Notes under the pieces: generated by a model | Told to the model about the DNA's origin: nothing | The model's input: the letters and a program-made list of their open reading frames with translations, nothing else | Databases searched by the model: none | Part shown: piece after piece, positions 18,194-27,694 of the stretch | Layout of the letters: the number at the start of each line of letters is the position of its first letter | How positions within the stretch are numbered: the first letter of the stretch is position 1 | Assembly (NCBI RefSeq): GCF_002087335.1 | Contig: NZ_MWVJ01000001.1 | Coordinates: 124,001 to 188,000, forward strand | Source: Pseudophaeobacter leonis | GTDB taxonomy: Bacteria > Pseudomonadota > Alphaproteobacteria > Rhodobacterales > Rhodobacteraceae | DNA length: 64,000 nt | Direction: 5' to 3' | Made by a program: the position numbers and the translations under genes

Positions 18194-20643
18194 TCAGGCG
18201 CGCAAACGCGCGTTTTCAGGATCCCACAGCGGCCTGTCTTCCTGCACAACGGCGCGACACATTTTGCCGTAGATCTCGACCTCCACCTCGCTGCCCGGAG
18301 CCGCAACATCCGCCCGCACCGTCCCCAGCGCGATAGAGGCATTGACGCGGTAGCCCCAGTCGCCAGAGGTGGTTTCACCCACAATCTCGCCATCCTTCCA
18401 GATGCAGGACATATAGGGCGCATCGGCTTCTCCGGCCTCAACCACCAGGGTGACAAAGGCTTTCTTTGGCCCCTGTTGCAGCTCGCTCTGAATGGCGGCC
18501 TTGCCGGGGAAATCCTGCGGCTTGTCGAGTTTGACAAACCGGCCCAGCCCGGCCTCCAACAGGCTGTAGTCGGTGGAAAGATCGCCCTTCCAGGTGCGAT
18601 AGCCTTTCTCGATCCGCAGAGAGTTCAGCGCATACATGCCAAAGGGTTTGGCGCCCGCCGCAAGGATCGCGCTGTAAATGGCAGGCTGGTCCGCATTGGC
18701 GCAATGCACCTCCCAGCCCAACTCACCCGCAAAGGAGACCCGCGCCAGAAAGGCTGGTTTACCTGCGACTGTGGCCTGCTGATGCGTCAGCCAGCCCAGA
18801 GTGAGATCCGCATCCGACAGCGCGGCAAACAGATCGCGGGCCTTGGGGCCAGTGACGATCATGGCGCCAAATTCGGTGGAGTGATCCGTCAGGCTGAGCC
18901 CCGCTGGCAGCGCCTTGCGCAGGATCTCAAAATCGTGCCACTGGGCCGAGGCGGCTGTGATCATGGTAAAGTGGTCTTCGCCCTGGCGAATACAGGACAT
19001 CTCGGTCAGGATGCGGCCGTGATCAGTTGAGAAATAGACCAGATTCATCCGGCCCACCTTGGGCAGGCCACCGGTCACCATGCCGCGCAGGAAGTCGGCT
19101 GCACCTTCGCCGGTCAGGCTGAACCGCGAGAACCCCGGCAGATCAAGCACGCCAACATGGTCACGCACGGCCTCGCATCTTCCCTGATGCGCTGCTGCCA
19201 GGGGCCGGAACGATCCCAGGTATGGGTTGCCGCTTCGGAGGTGTCATCGCCCTCTTTGGCAAACCAGTTGGCACGTTCCCAGCCGTTATAGGCCCCCATG
19301 ACGCCGCCCTGTTGCTGCACCTCGGCATGCACCGGGCTGAGCTTTTTGTCACGCGCCGCAGGCCATTCGTGATGTGGGAAGTGCATGGCATATTCATTGC
19401 CATAGACCTCTTTGCCCTTTTGCACGCAGTAGTCGTGATCGGTGTAGTCGGTGTAGCGGCGCGGATCGACCGCCCACATGTCCCATTCGGTCTGACCATC
19501 AATGCTCCATTCCGCCAGACATTTGCCCGCCCCACCGCCCTGAGCGATGCCAAAGGTAAAGACGCAGGCCTCAAAGGCATTGTCGACACCGGGCATCGGG
19601 CCAAGCAACGGCAGCCCGTCCGGGGCATAGGGGATGGGGCCGTTGATGACGCGGGCCACGCCAGAGGTCGCCATCAGCGGCACCCGTTCCATCGCGTCCG
19701 TTACAATATCCTCAATGCGGTCAAGATCGTCATTCCACAGCTGGAACGAGAAATCCTCGGGCATCGGGTCCACATCTGTGTCCCAATGGGCGCGGCAGTT
19801 GGGCTCGTAGGGGCCCAGGTTAAAGCCGTGTTTTTCCTGGCGCAGATAATAAGACACATCAACATCCCGCAGCAGCGGCAGCTTCTGGCCGCCATTGGCC
19901 TTGGACCAGGCCTCTACCTCGGGGACCTCTTCGGACAAAAGATATTGGTGGCTCATCACCATCATCGGCACCGTGCGGCCCCCGAAGGGTTTGAACCATT
20001 CGCCAACCCGCTGGGCGTAGTAGCCCGCCGCATTGACCACATAGTCACAGGCGATATCGCCATTTTCCGTGTGTACCACCCAGGTTTTGTCTGCCTGTTG
20101 CGTCACACCTGTGGCAGGGCAGAAGCGGATGATCCGGGCGCCCATGTCGCGCGCGCCCTTGGCCAGCGCCTGGGTCAGCTGCGCCGGGGCGATGTCACCA
20201 TCTGAGGGGTCATACAGCACGCCTTCGAGATCATGGGTCTCCAGAAACGGATAGCGCTCTTTGGCCTGTTCAGGAGTCCAGATCTCCATCTTGATGCCCT
20301 GATAACGCCCCATAGAGCGGGCGCGTTCAAACTCTTGCATCCGCTCCGGGGTATGGGCCAGCCGGATTGATCCGGACTGGTGATAGTTCATCGGATAGTC
20401 AACTTCTTCGCCAAGACGCGCATATAGCTCGGTTGAATAGCGCTGCATGTTCATGATCGACCAGGAGGTGGAAAAGGTCGGCACATTGCCCGCGGCGTGC
20501 CAGGTGGAGCCCGCTGTCAGCTCGTTCTTTTCCAGCAGAACACAATCGGTCCAGCCCTTCTTGGCCAGATGATACAGCGACGAGGCACCGACAACACCGC
20601 CGCCGATAATGACAACACGGGCCTTGGTTGGAAAATCAGACAT
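18194..20643 (-). CDS. Dimethylglycine dehydrogenase-like FAD/GcvT protein (one-base deletion near 19180)
   Basis: An 816-residue (repaired) paralogue of the 13585 gene. N-terminal DAO domain: KARVVIIGGGVVGASSLYHL, LTAGSTWHAAG with the FAD-linking histidine, and HQSGSIRLAHTPERMQEFE, very like animal dimethylglycine dehydrogenase. C-terminal GcvT folate-binding half from LDLPGFSRFSLTGEGAADFL to the end, including the conserved NSLRIEKGYRTWKGDLSTD. One base is missing at about 19180 (GAAGATGCGAGG on the minus strand), after which EAVRDHVGVLDLP follows. The product of the methyltransferase next door is its expected substrate, yielding sarcosine and formaldehyde or methylene-THF. The start is ATG 20643, 16 bases after the GFA gene. 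Confidence 0.85.
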
Positions 20644-20659
20644 GGTAGCTCCCTTGTTC

Positions 20660-21031
20660 TTAGTCCTTTTGCGGCACGCTATCGGCGATCTGGTAGTAGT
20701 CGCCCTTGTCGCGCACAAAGATATGTTTCTCGAGCGTAAGCCCCGTTGGCCCATCCACGGCCCCCAAGGCAAAACTGGTGGTGTCTTCGTCATGGGCCTT
20801 CCAGAACAGGAAGGCACCGCAGCGCGCCCAACTGCCGCGCCTGGCCTGCGGGCTGGCGGCATACCAGTTCACCGGGCCCGTGATTTTAAGATCCGCATCC
20901 GCCACATAGGCCGAGGACCAGATACCGCCGGATTGTTTGCGGCACTGGCTGCAATGGCACATCGACGCCCCTCTGGGCTGGGCTGCGGTCTCGAAATGGA
21001 TATCGCCACAAAGACAGGATCCGGAAATCAT
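20660..21031 (-). CDS. GFA-family (glutathione-dependent formaldehyde-activating/CENP-V) zinc protein
   Basis: A 123-residue Mss4-like fold protein beginning MISGSCLCGDIHFE, with zinc cysteines CLCG and CHCSQCRKQSG, and a later Cys in WARCGAFLFW. The family name comes from Gfa, proposed to couple formaldehyde and glutathione. Its start overlaps the LysE stop by four bases and it ends 16 bases before the dimethylglycine dehydrogenase. Since both demethylating dehydrogenases can release formaldehyde, a detoxifying role in this run is a reasonable inference, but many GFA-family proteins have no known activity. Confidence 0.82.
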   Translation of the reverse strand: MISGSCLCGDIHFETAAQPRGASMCHCSQCRKQSGGIWSSAYVADADLKITGPVNWYAASPQARRGSWARCGAFLFWKAHDEDTTSFALGAVDGPTGLTLEKHIFVRDKGDYYQIADSVPQKD

Positions 21032-21657
21032 TGCAAATTCTCCAGTTGCGGCGTGCTGCTGGCGCCCAAAAGCACGCCGTAAACAATGAAGCAAATGGCC
21101 AGAACGCGGCGGATCCATGTGCTGAACACCGCCTTGAGCGCCGCCTTGCCCATCAGGGCACCCAGCAGAGTAAAGCCGGTGTAGCTCAGCGCTGTGAGCA
21201 CCAGCGCGGTTGGCATGATGACCCCCATCTGCTGCCAGATCGGCACCCCGGGCTGCACGAATTGCGAAAAGGCCGCGAGATAGCCGGCCACGCTTTTGGG
21301 GTTGATTGTCGCCACTGCCAGCGCATGCAGATAGACATGCCGCGCTGGGCGCTCTGCCTTTGGCGCTGGCTTGCTGGCATTGCGCCAGCCGCGCAGGCCG
21401 AGAAAGATCAAAAACCCGGCACCAATGATTTTGGCGACAAAGAACCCGGTGGGCGAGGTGGCAATTAGTGCGGTGACCCCCAGCGCCGAGAGCAGCAAGA
21501 ACAGCGTTGCCTGCGTCAGGATTGCCAACACCCCCAGCATTGCCTTGGGAAAGCTGAGCGACATGCCATTGCTGATGCAGTTCACCGCATTGGGCCCGGG
21601 CGTGGTTACAAAGACCGCCCAGAACAGCGCAAACAGGCTCCAGGCCTCGAAACTCAT
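21028..21657 (-). CDS. LysE/RhtB-family exporter
   Basis: A 209-residue inner-membrane protein with about six hydrophobic segments and the family start PGPNAVNCISNGMSLSFPKAMLG. LysE/RhtB members export amino acids or related small molecules. It follows the XRE-cupin regulator by 37 bases and overlaps the GFA gene by four, so it is co-expressed with the demethylation genes; export of glycine, sarcosine or another amino acid product is possible but not shown. Confidence 0.85.
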   Translation of the reverse strand: MSFEAWSLFALFWAVFVTTPGPNAVNCISNGMSLSFPKAMLGVLAILTQATLFLLLSALGVTALIATSPTGFFVAKIIGAGFLIFLGLRGWRNASKPAPKAERPARHVYLHALAVATINPKSVAGYLAAFSQFVQPGVPIWQQMGVIMPTALVLTALSYTGFTLLGALMGKAALKAVFSTWIRRVLAICFIVYGVLLGASSTPQLENLQ

Positions 21658-21694
21658 GTGACAGCCCTCATGATCTTAATATACCTCATGGTCA

Positions 21695-22264
21695 TCAATA
21701 CACCGGCGGCGCGATGACCCAGACGGCCATGGCGGGTTCATCATAGGGGTTGGCCCATTGATAGGGCTGGTGCTTGATGCGGAAACTGTCGCCGGGCCCC
21801 ACGGTAAAGGCCTGACCGTCGATCAGCAGATCCAGTTTGCCGGAAATCATATATCCAACCTCCTGCGTTGGGCGGTCTGCGGGCTGTTGCATGCTGGAGT
21901 GCGGCTGGAAGGTGGAATGCACCATTTCAAAATCGTCGGTCAGATCCGGCGAGAGCAGCTCTTCGATCAGGCCTTCTTCGCCCGAGCCCATGGGTCGACG
22001 CGCGCCAGCCCGCACCACATAGCCCTGCTCCTCGGCTGGGGCCGCAGAATGGGAAAACAGCATCGACATCGGCACACCAAGACAGGTGGCAATCTGGCGC
22101 AGATCTGAGATCGACGGCTCTGACAGATCCCGCTCGACCTGGCTGAACCAGCCTACCGAGCGCTGCATCTCGCCGGCGATATCTGCCAGGGTCATGCCGC
22201 GTGCCTTGCGCAATGCGCGAATGTCGGCGCCAAGAGTGGCAGTCTGGGGGGCTTGGCTGGTCAC
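21695..22264 (-). CDS. XRE-cupin transcriptional regulator
   Basis: A 189-residue regulator: N-terminal XRE helix-turn-helix (about 10-65; LGADIRALRKARGMTLADIAG) and C-terminal cupin (about 110-185; STFQPHSSMQQPADRPTQE, FTVGPGDSFRIKHQPYQW). I set the start at GTG 22264, preceded by AGGAGAG eight bases away; the open frame runs 51 codons further up, but that stretch overlaps the twin operator-like dyads and reads like non-coding DNA. It is first in the minus-strand run and divergent from the DUF1294 gene. It probably senses a small metabolite via the cupin and controls the run (inference). Confidence 0.85.
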   Translation of the reverse strand: MTSQAPQTATLGADIRALRKARGMTLADIAGEMQRSVGWFSQVERDLSEPSISDLRQIATCLGVPMSMLFSHSAAPAEEQGYVVRAGARRPMGSGEEGLIEELLSPDLTDDFEMVHSTFQPHSSMQQPADRPTQEVGYMISGKLDLLIDGQAFTVGPGDSFRIKHQPYQWANPYDEPAMAVWVIAPPVY

Positions 22265-22350
22265 GCCGTGTCTCTCCTGTTGGTAAGCGAAGCTATTGGC
22301 CTGTTTGAAGATGAACCTGTTGGAAGGTGAACCTGTTGGAAAAGGCGTGC

Positions 22351-22416
22351 GTGAAATTTTTGCGCCGTTTTTCACGATGGCGCGAATCGGTGAAATTTCC
22401 AAGCGTTTTTTCACCA
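22351..22416 (-). promoter_or_regulatory. Twin operator-like dyads before the XRE-cupin gene
   Basis: Two inverted repeats of the same design: CGTGAAA-N13-TTTCACG (22351-22377) and GGTGAAA-N13-TTTCACC (22390-22416). Arms are perfect, the 13-base spacers are equal and centres are 39 bases apart. Both spacers also share T-rich 5' and GC-centred wording, so the unit is about 27 bp long and repeated. They stand 87-152 bases upstream of the GTG start, between divergent genes: a likely site for the adjacent XRE regulator (inference). Confidence 0.65.
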
Positions 22417-22480
22417 TAGTTTTCCGTTGCAGTCAGACCCCCTCTGCGTCAGTCTCAAACCTAGCCTTGAGAGACCGCAA

Positions 22481-22765
22481 ATGCCGACAGAGATATGGAC
22501 CTGGGCGCAGCCCTATTTGCTGGCCGTCAATGGGCTGAGCTTTCTGGCGTTTTCTGCGGATAAGTTCTGCGCCATACACGGCTTTTGGCGCACCCCCGAG
22601 GTGCGGCTTTTGCTGCTGGCCGCTCTTGGCGGCACCCCGGCTGCCTATGCCGCGCGCCGTCTTTTTCGACACAAGACACACAAACAGCCCTTTAGCAGGC
22701 GGTTGCATATAGTCGCCTGGAGCCAGTTGGGGGCCGCCCTTATTTGGCTGCTTGGCTTTACCTAG
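22481..22765 (+). CDS. DUF1294 membrane protein
   Basis: A 94-residue protein with three hydrophobic segments and the DUF1294 signature: FLAFSADKFCA near the start, RTPEVRLLLLAALGGTPAAYAAR in the middle and FRHKTHKQPF. Function of the family is unknown. The ATG at 22481 matches family starts; an 18-codon upstream extension is possible. Its stop overlaps the stop of the convergent reductase gene by four bases. Confidence 0.85.
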   Translation: MPTEIWTWAQPYLLAVNGLSFLAFSADKFCAIHGFWRTPEVRLLLLAALGGTPAAYAARRLFRHKTHKQPFSRRLHIVAWSQLGAALIWLLGFT

Positions 22766-23214
22766 GCGGCAAAGACCTGGGCCAGGATCGCCGTCAATTG
22801 CGTGGCATCCTCGCGGGTAAAGGCATCGGGCTGGTCGCTGTCGATATCCAGCACCGCAATCACTTCACCGTCCTTGTTCCAGACCGGCAGCACCACCTCA
22901 GAGCGGGTGGAAGAGGCGCAGGCGATATGGCCGGGGAAGGCCTCAACATCGGCCACCAGCTGCACCTCGCCGCTACGCGCCGCTGCGCCGCAGACACCGC
23001 GCGAAAAGGGGATTTGCAGACAGCCATGACCGCCCTGATAGGGGCCGATCTTCAACATCTCAGGCGCCACAACGCGGTAAAACCCGGTCCAGTCAAACCG
23101 GCTGTCGCTGTGGTGCAGCTCACAGGCGACGGTCGCCATCAGCGCCACCAGATCATCCTCGCCCTCGGTCAGGGCTGCAATTGTCTTGGCCAAAAGGGGA
23201 TAGTCAGCGCGCAT
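22762..23214 (-). CDS. msrC: GAF-domain free methionine-(R)-sulfoxide reductase
   Basis: A 150-residue single GAF domain that matches fRMsr (YebR): FDWTGFYRV, GCLQIPFSRGVCGAAA, and FPGHIACASSTRSEVVLPV. The three cysteines in GC, GVCG and HIAC correspond to the redox cysteines of the E. coli enzyme, which reduces free Met-R-sulfoxide. It is convergent with DUF1294 (four-base overlap) and downstream of the thiolase on the same strand, separated by a hairpin. Confidence 0.85.
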   Translation of the reverse strand: MRADYPLLAKTIAALTEGEDDLVALMATVACELHHSDSRFDWTGFYRVVAPEMLKIGPYQGGHGCLQIPFSRGVCGAAARSGEVQLVADVEAFPGHIACASSTRSEVVLPVWNKDGEVIAVLDIDSDQPDAFTREDATQLTAILAQVFAA

Positions 23215-23257
23215 GAGGGCTCTCAGGGTGGCATTGCTATGGGTCGAAATAGAATTG

Positions 23258-23277
23258 TGGGGGCACTTGTGCCCCCA
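23258..23277 (-). terminator. Strong hairpin between thiolase and fRMsr genes
   Basis: TGGGGGCAC and GTGCCCCCA form nine perfect pairs around a two-base loop, 63 bases past the thiolase stop. There is no clean T run after it, so this is a weak intrinsic terminator or an mRNA-end stabiliser. Confidence 0.5.
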
Positions 23278-23339
23278 GTTGTTGCTTTGGTCAATTCCTG
23301 CCGAGCCATCTAGGGCCAGCAGGTTTTTTCAGTTGTGGA

Positions 23340-24511
23340 TCAGACCAACTCGATCGCGATGGCAGTGCCTTCGCCGCCACCAATGCAAATCGCCGCCACG
23401 CCGCGTTTGAGGCCGCGCGTCTCCAGCGCGTTCAGCAGCGTCACCATGATGCGTGCACCAGAGGCGCCAATGGGATGGCCCAGGGCGCAGGCGCCGCCAT
23501 TCACATTCACCTTGTCGCGCGCAATGCCCATCTCATGCATAAAGGCCATCGGCACCACGGCAAAGGCCTCGTTCACCTCCCAGAGATCCACATCTTCGAC
23601 GCTCCAGCCGATCTGATCCAGCAGCTTTTTTGCCGCCGGAACCGGTGCAGTGGTGAACCAGCCCGGCGCCTGCGCGTGGCTGGCATGGCCCAGAATGCGC
23701 GCCCGCATGGTCAGGCCCTGCGCTTTCGCCGCCTCTTCTGAGGCCAGAACCAGGGCGGCAGCCCCATCCGAAATCGACGAGGAATTGGCTGCCGTCACCG
23801 TGCCATCCTTGCGAAAGGCGGGCTTTAGCGTCGGGATCTTTTCGGGGCGGGCATTGCCGGGCTGCTCATCCGCCGCGCTGGTGGTTTCGCCTTTGCGGGT
23901 CTTGATAGTCACAGAGGCGATTTCGCGATCAAAGGCACCGCTGTCCTGTGCGGCCAGCGCATTGGACAGCGATTTCAGCGCATATTCATCCTGGGCTTCG
24001 CGGGTGAACTGAAAATGTTCGGCGCAGTCCTCGGCAAAGGTGCCCATCAGGCGGCCCTTGTCATAGGCGTCTTCCAACCCATCGAGGAACATGTGGTCGA
24101 TCACCTGTCCGTGGCCAATCCGGGCACCGCTGCGCTGGTTGGGCAAAAGGTAGGGCGCATTGTCATGCTTTCCATCCCGCCGGCCACAACCGTATCCGTC
24201 TGGCCCAGGGCAATCTGGTCATAGGCGATCATCGCCGCTTTCATGCCGGAGCCACACATTTTGTTCAACGTCGTCGCGGTAACCTCTTCACCCAACCCGG
24301 CGGCAAACCCTGCCTGCCGCGCCGGAGCCTGGCCCTGGCCTGCGGGCAACACGCAGCCCATCAGAACCTCATCAACCGTCTTGGCGCCAGCCCCCTCAAG
24401 CGCGGCCTTGATGGCAACGCCGCCCAGCTCAGCGGCGGGCAGGCTGTCAAATACGCCCTGAAATCCGCCCATTGGGGTCCGTGCTGCCCCAGCAATCACA
24501 ACATTTTTCAT
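23340..24511 (-). CDS. Acetyl-CoA acetyltransferase (thiolase; one-base deletion near 24162)
   Basis: A 390-residue (repaired) biosynthetic-type thiolase. It starts MKNVVIAGAARTPMGGFQG. Catalytic residues are present: Cys in NKMCGSGMKAAM, His in ACALGHPIGASGAR and the second Cys in AAICIGGGEGTA. One base is missing after GGMESM, where family members continue NAPYLLPNQRSGARIGHG; adding a base before AATGCG restores this. It condenses or splits acetoacetyl-CoA. No phaB/phaC is adjacent, so its pathway (PHB, ketone or amino acid breakdown) is not fixed by context. Confidence 0.9.
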
Positions 24512-24610
24512 CAGATCATCCTCCAATCGTCGTCAACATGCATACCGAATGCTAAGGTTTGAGGTCTAGACTAGTATAAATACGTTGAGATAACTCCCGG
24601 GGAGAACACT

Positions 24611-24949
24611 ATGAGCCTGACAAGTACCAAGGCCGATGGTGCACAGATTGTGACTGTAAATGCTGAACGCATCGATGCAGCTATGGCCATTCAATTCAAA
24701 GAAGACATGCGATCCGAGACCGAGAGCGGTCCTGACCGAGTGATTCTCGACCTGTCATCTGTGCAATTCATCGATTCGAGCGGCCTTGGCGCCATCGTGG
24801 CCGCCATGAAGCAACTGGGGCGTGATCGTCGCCTGGACCTGGCTGGACCGACGCCAATGGTCGAGAAAGTGTTCCGACTGACCCGGATGGATACCATCTT
24901 CAACCTTTATGGCTCGCTGAATGAAGCCATATCCGCAAACAAGTCCTGA
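24611..24949 (+). CDS. STAS-domain anti-sigma factor antagonist
   Basis: A 112-residue SpoIIAA-like protein. The phosphorylatable serine lies in VQFIDSSGLGAIVAA, the classic motif, and the C-terminal half has TPMVEKVFRLTRMDTIF. Unphosphorylated antagonists bind and remove the anti-sigma kinase. Its partner kinase follows 44 bases downstream. No sigma factor or PP2C phosphatase gene is nearby, so the controlled sigma factor is unknown. Confidence 0.88.
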   Translation: MSLTSTKADGAQIVTVNAERIDAAMAIQFKEDMRSETESGPDRVILDLSSVQFIDSSGLGAIVAAMKQLGRDRRLDLAGPTPMVEKVFRLTRMDTIFNLYGSLNEAISANKS

Positions 24950-24993
24950 TCCTTGCCCAACCAACAGCAATTTGGCGGTAAGTGAGAAATTGA

Positions 24994-25431
24994 ATGGCTG
25001 AAACATTTGCATGTTCGTTCACGGCAACCGAGCTGAATGCACGCTCTGGCATCTCACAGGTGATGACGCAGCTGCGAGATTTTGATCTGCCGGAAGAGAG
25101 CGCTGGAGATGTTCAGATCGCTCTGGCCGAGGCCGTGAACAATGTTGTTGAGCACGCCTATTCGGGCCGGGTATCGGGTGATATCTACATCAAATGCAAT
25201 CTTTCTGCGCAGGAGTTGTGGATCGAAATCAGCGATTTTGGACATCCGCTCCCCTAGGAACATCTGCCTGAGGGCTTGCCCGCCGATGTGACCTGTTCCT
25301 TTGACAGCCTGCCTGAGGGAGGCTTTGGCTGGTTTTTGATTCGCGAATTGACCAGTGATCTCAGATACCAGCGACAAAACGACAGCAATCTGCTCTCGCT
25401 TTGTTTTACCATTCCCTCCCCTCTCGGCTGA
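24994..25431 (+). CDS. RsbW/SpoIIAB-like ATP-binding protein with in-frame amber codon at 25255
   Basis: A GHKL-ATPase anti-sigma/serine kinase of about 145 residues. The N box is VQIALAEAVNNVVEHAY and the G1 box is ISDFGHP. At codon 88 (25255-25257, CCC TAG GAA) there is a TAG, yet the same frame continues with EHLPEGLPADV and the essential G2 box EGGFGWFLIRELTSDLRY to a TGA at 25429. No indel is needed, so this is a base substitution (CAG to TAG is simplest) or a real nonsense mutation. As it stands the product would be 87 residues and lack part of the ATP lid. It is paired with the STAS gene upstream. Confidence 0.75.
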
Positions 25432-25545
25432 TGCAGAACTGGATGCAGGCGGGCTGCCCCCTCGCTGCCTGTGGATGGGCTGCCCCCTGGGGGTCTGTGG
25501 ACGGGCTGGCAGGTCAGGCTGCTGGCTAAGTGGGCAAACAAAACC

Positions 25546-25604
25546 CCCGCCTCGCAACTCCCGCCTCGCAACCCCCGCCACACAGCCCTCGCCACACAGC
25601 CCTG
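25546..25604 (+). repeat. Two adjacent 14-bp tandem duplications in a 440-bp gap
   Basis: CCCGCCTCGCAAC(T/C) occurs twice (25546-25559, 25560-25573) and GCCACACAGCCCT(C/G) twice (25577-25590, 25591-25604). The gap 25432-25870 has no other gene that I can support; it also holds several GC-rich stretches such as CCCCCTGGGGG. Confidence 0.6.
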
Positions 25605-25870
25605 TCACATAACCGCCGCAATTCCGGCCCACTCTCGCCGCAGCCTTGAGTGTATAATTAACGCGTAGCTGAACAAAGCTTCCCCTGGCGCCGGACATCC
25701 AAGCCCCCGCCGATCGTGCGACGCCTGGGATACTTCGGCTTTCCTCCTCAGACATCTTGAGCCGCCCTGCGGGTGCCAGCCTGTTTATGACCCAGGTTAT
25801 GACCCAAGGTTTTGCATTGTCATTGCGACCGTAGCCACTAACCTGTCGGGCAAATCAGCTAGGGTGGATC

Positions 25871-27447
25871 ATGCGCGACTTTCAATCTCCCGGACGCTCT
25901 GCCGTCTATGCTCAGAACGGCCTCTGCGCCACGTCACATCCGCTGGCAGCAGGGGCTGCAATAGATGTGTTAAAGCGCGGCGGAAACGCTATGGATGCCG
26001 CCATTGCCGGCGCTGTCTTGCTGGGCATTTGCGAGCCACAGATGACAGGCATCGGTGGCGACTGCTTTGTGCTCTTCTCCCGGGGCGGCAGCGATGAAAT
26101 CCATGCGGTGAACGGCTCGGGGCGGGCACCTGCTGCTGCCACTGCGGCCGATCTCCGGGCCAGGGTTTGGATGCGGTTCCCCTGCGCAGCGCCCATGCTG
26201 TCACCATTCCAGGCGCCATAGAGACCTTTTGCCACCTCGCTGAAACCGAGGGAAAACTGGGTCTGGATGCGCTGCTTGCCCCGGCCATTCACTATGCGGA
26301 AACGGGCGTTCCGGTGGCGCCACGTGTGGCCTTTGACTGGGGCAATGATGCGGAGGCCCTGCAGGGTGCTGCCCGCAACGCCTTCTTATTCGATGGCAAA
26401 GCCCCCTCTGTTGGTCAGATCTTTCGCGCCCCCGGTCAGGCCGAGGTGCTGCGCCGCGTCGCCCGCGACGGGCGTGATGCCTTTTACAGCGGTGAAATTG
26501 CCGAAGATATGATCGCCACGCTGCAGGCCGCCGGAGGGCTTCACACCGCCGAGGATTTTGCCAGTGCAGCCTGTGATCGGGTGACACCGGTTTCCGCGTC
26601 CTACAAGGGGGTTGATCTGGCCGAGCATCCACCCAACGGCCAGGGTGCAACTGCATTGCTTTTGCTCAATATTCTGGCGCATTTTGATATTGCCGCGATG
26701 GATCCCTTTGGTGCCCAGCGGGCCCATATCGAGGCCGAAGCCTCCAAGCTGGCCTATGATGCCCGCAACCGATTTCTGGCCGACCCAGATCACACGTCGC
26801 GGCTTGAGCATATGCTGTCTTTGGAAACAGCGGCCAAATTGGCGGCTCTGATTGACCCCAAACGCGCCATGGCCGCCGCCGCACCCCTGAGTGAAGCGGT
26901 CCATAAAGACACCATCTACATCACTGTGGTGGACAAGGACCGCATGGCGGTGTCGCTCATCTATTCGATCTTTCACGGCTTTGGCGCGGGCCTCGCCTCC
27001 GATAAATTTGGCATCCTGCTGCAAAACCGTGGTGCCGGCTTTACCCTGCAAGAGGGCCACGCAAACGAGCTGGCAGGCGGCAAGCGGCCGATGCACACTA
27101 TCATTCCGGGCATGCTGCGCAAAGAGGGAGGAGTTGTGATGCCCTTTGGTGTCATGGGTGGCGCATACCAACCCACAGGTCATGCCCGCTTTGTCTCTAA
27201 CCTGCAGGATTTTGGCATGGATCCCCAGTCTGCCATTGATGCGCCCCGCTGTTTCACCGATGCCGGCGTGCTGAAGGTCGAGCGCGGCTATAGTGATCAG
27301 ACCCGACAAGAGCTGAGCGATCTGGGGCATAGCGTCGAAATCCCCGGGACCGCCCTTGGCGGCGCCCAGGCAATCAATATACGTCCCGATGGCATTCTAG
27401 AAGGGGCAAGTGATCCCCGCAAAGATGGCTGCGCTCTGGGCTACTAA
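25871..27447 (+). CDS. ggt: Gamma-glutamyltransferase-family Ntn hydrolase (one-base deletion near 26162)
   Basis: A 525-residue (repaired) proenzyme of the gamma-glutamyltranspeptidase family. The large-subunit start has [25 protein letters not shown]. The self-cleavage/nucleophile threonine is expected in [17 protein letters not shown], and the small subunit has [15 protein letters not shown]. One C is missing near 26162 (CGGGCCAGGG); the repaired text is [20 protein letters not shown]. No export signal is evident, so this may be one of the cytoplasmic acylase-like members and not a glutathione-degrading periplasmic enzyme. Confidence 0.85.
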
Positions 27448-27532
27448 GCTGCGTTCGGGCGACTTACCTGTCCTCTTTGAGCGATAAATGGGGGCAAGAC
27501 CCACAGGTGCTGCATCACAATCCTGCGCGACC

Positions 27533-27615
27533 GCGCCGGGCCTTTGGCCCGGCGCCATGCCCAACGCATGGGGCAAGCTGGCTGGTACAGCCGGCTCTGT
27601 CACAGGGGGCGGGAG
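27533..27615 (-). repeat. Two-hairpin 3' element, copy C
   Basis: On the minus strand: CTCCCGCCC (27615-27607), hairpin with 9-bp arms AGCCGGCTG / CAGCCAGCT around TAC (27596-27576), a GTTGGGC core, then hairpin GCGCCGGGCC-AAA-GGCCCGGCGC with ten perfect pairs (27555-27533). It lies downstream of and in sense with hspQ, opposite the end of the gamma-glutamyltransferase gene. The gap 27448-27694 has nothing else that I recognise. Confidence 0.7.
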
Positions 27616-27694
27616 CCCCGCGCCAGACGTGCTGGATCACAGCGGCGAGACCCGCAGCACATGGAGAGCAACGCAATAGAATAAAGAGTGGGGG

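Noticed and set aside
25255-25257. Recoding of UAG (for example pyrrolysine) to explain the two in-frame ambers
   Set aside because: Neither gene belongs to a family using pyrrolysine, no pyl genes are seen, and TAG serves as an ordinary stop elsewhere (rarD, GMC, DUF1272).
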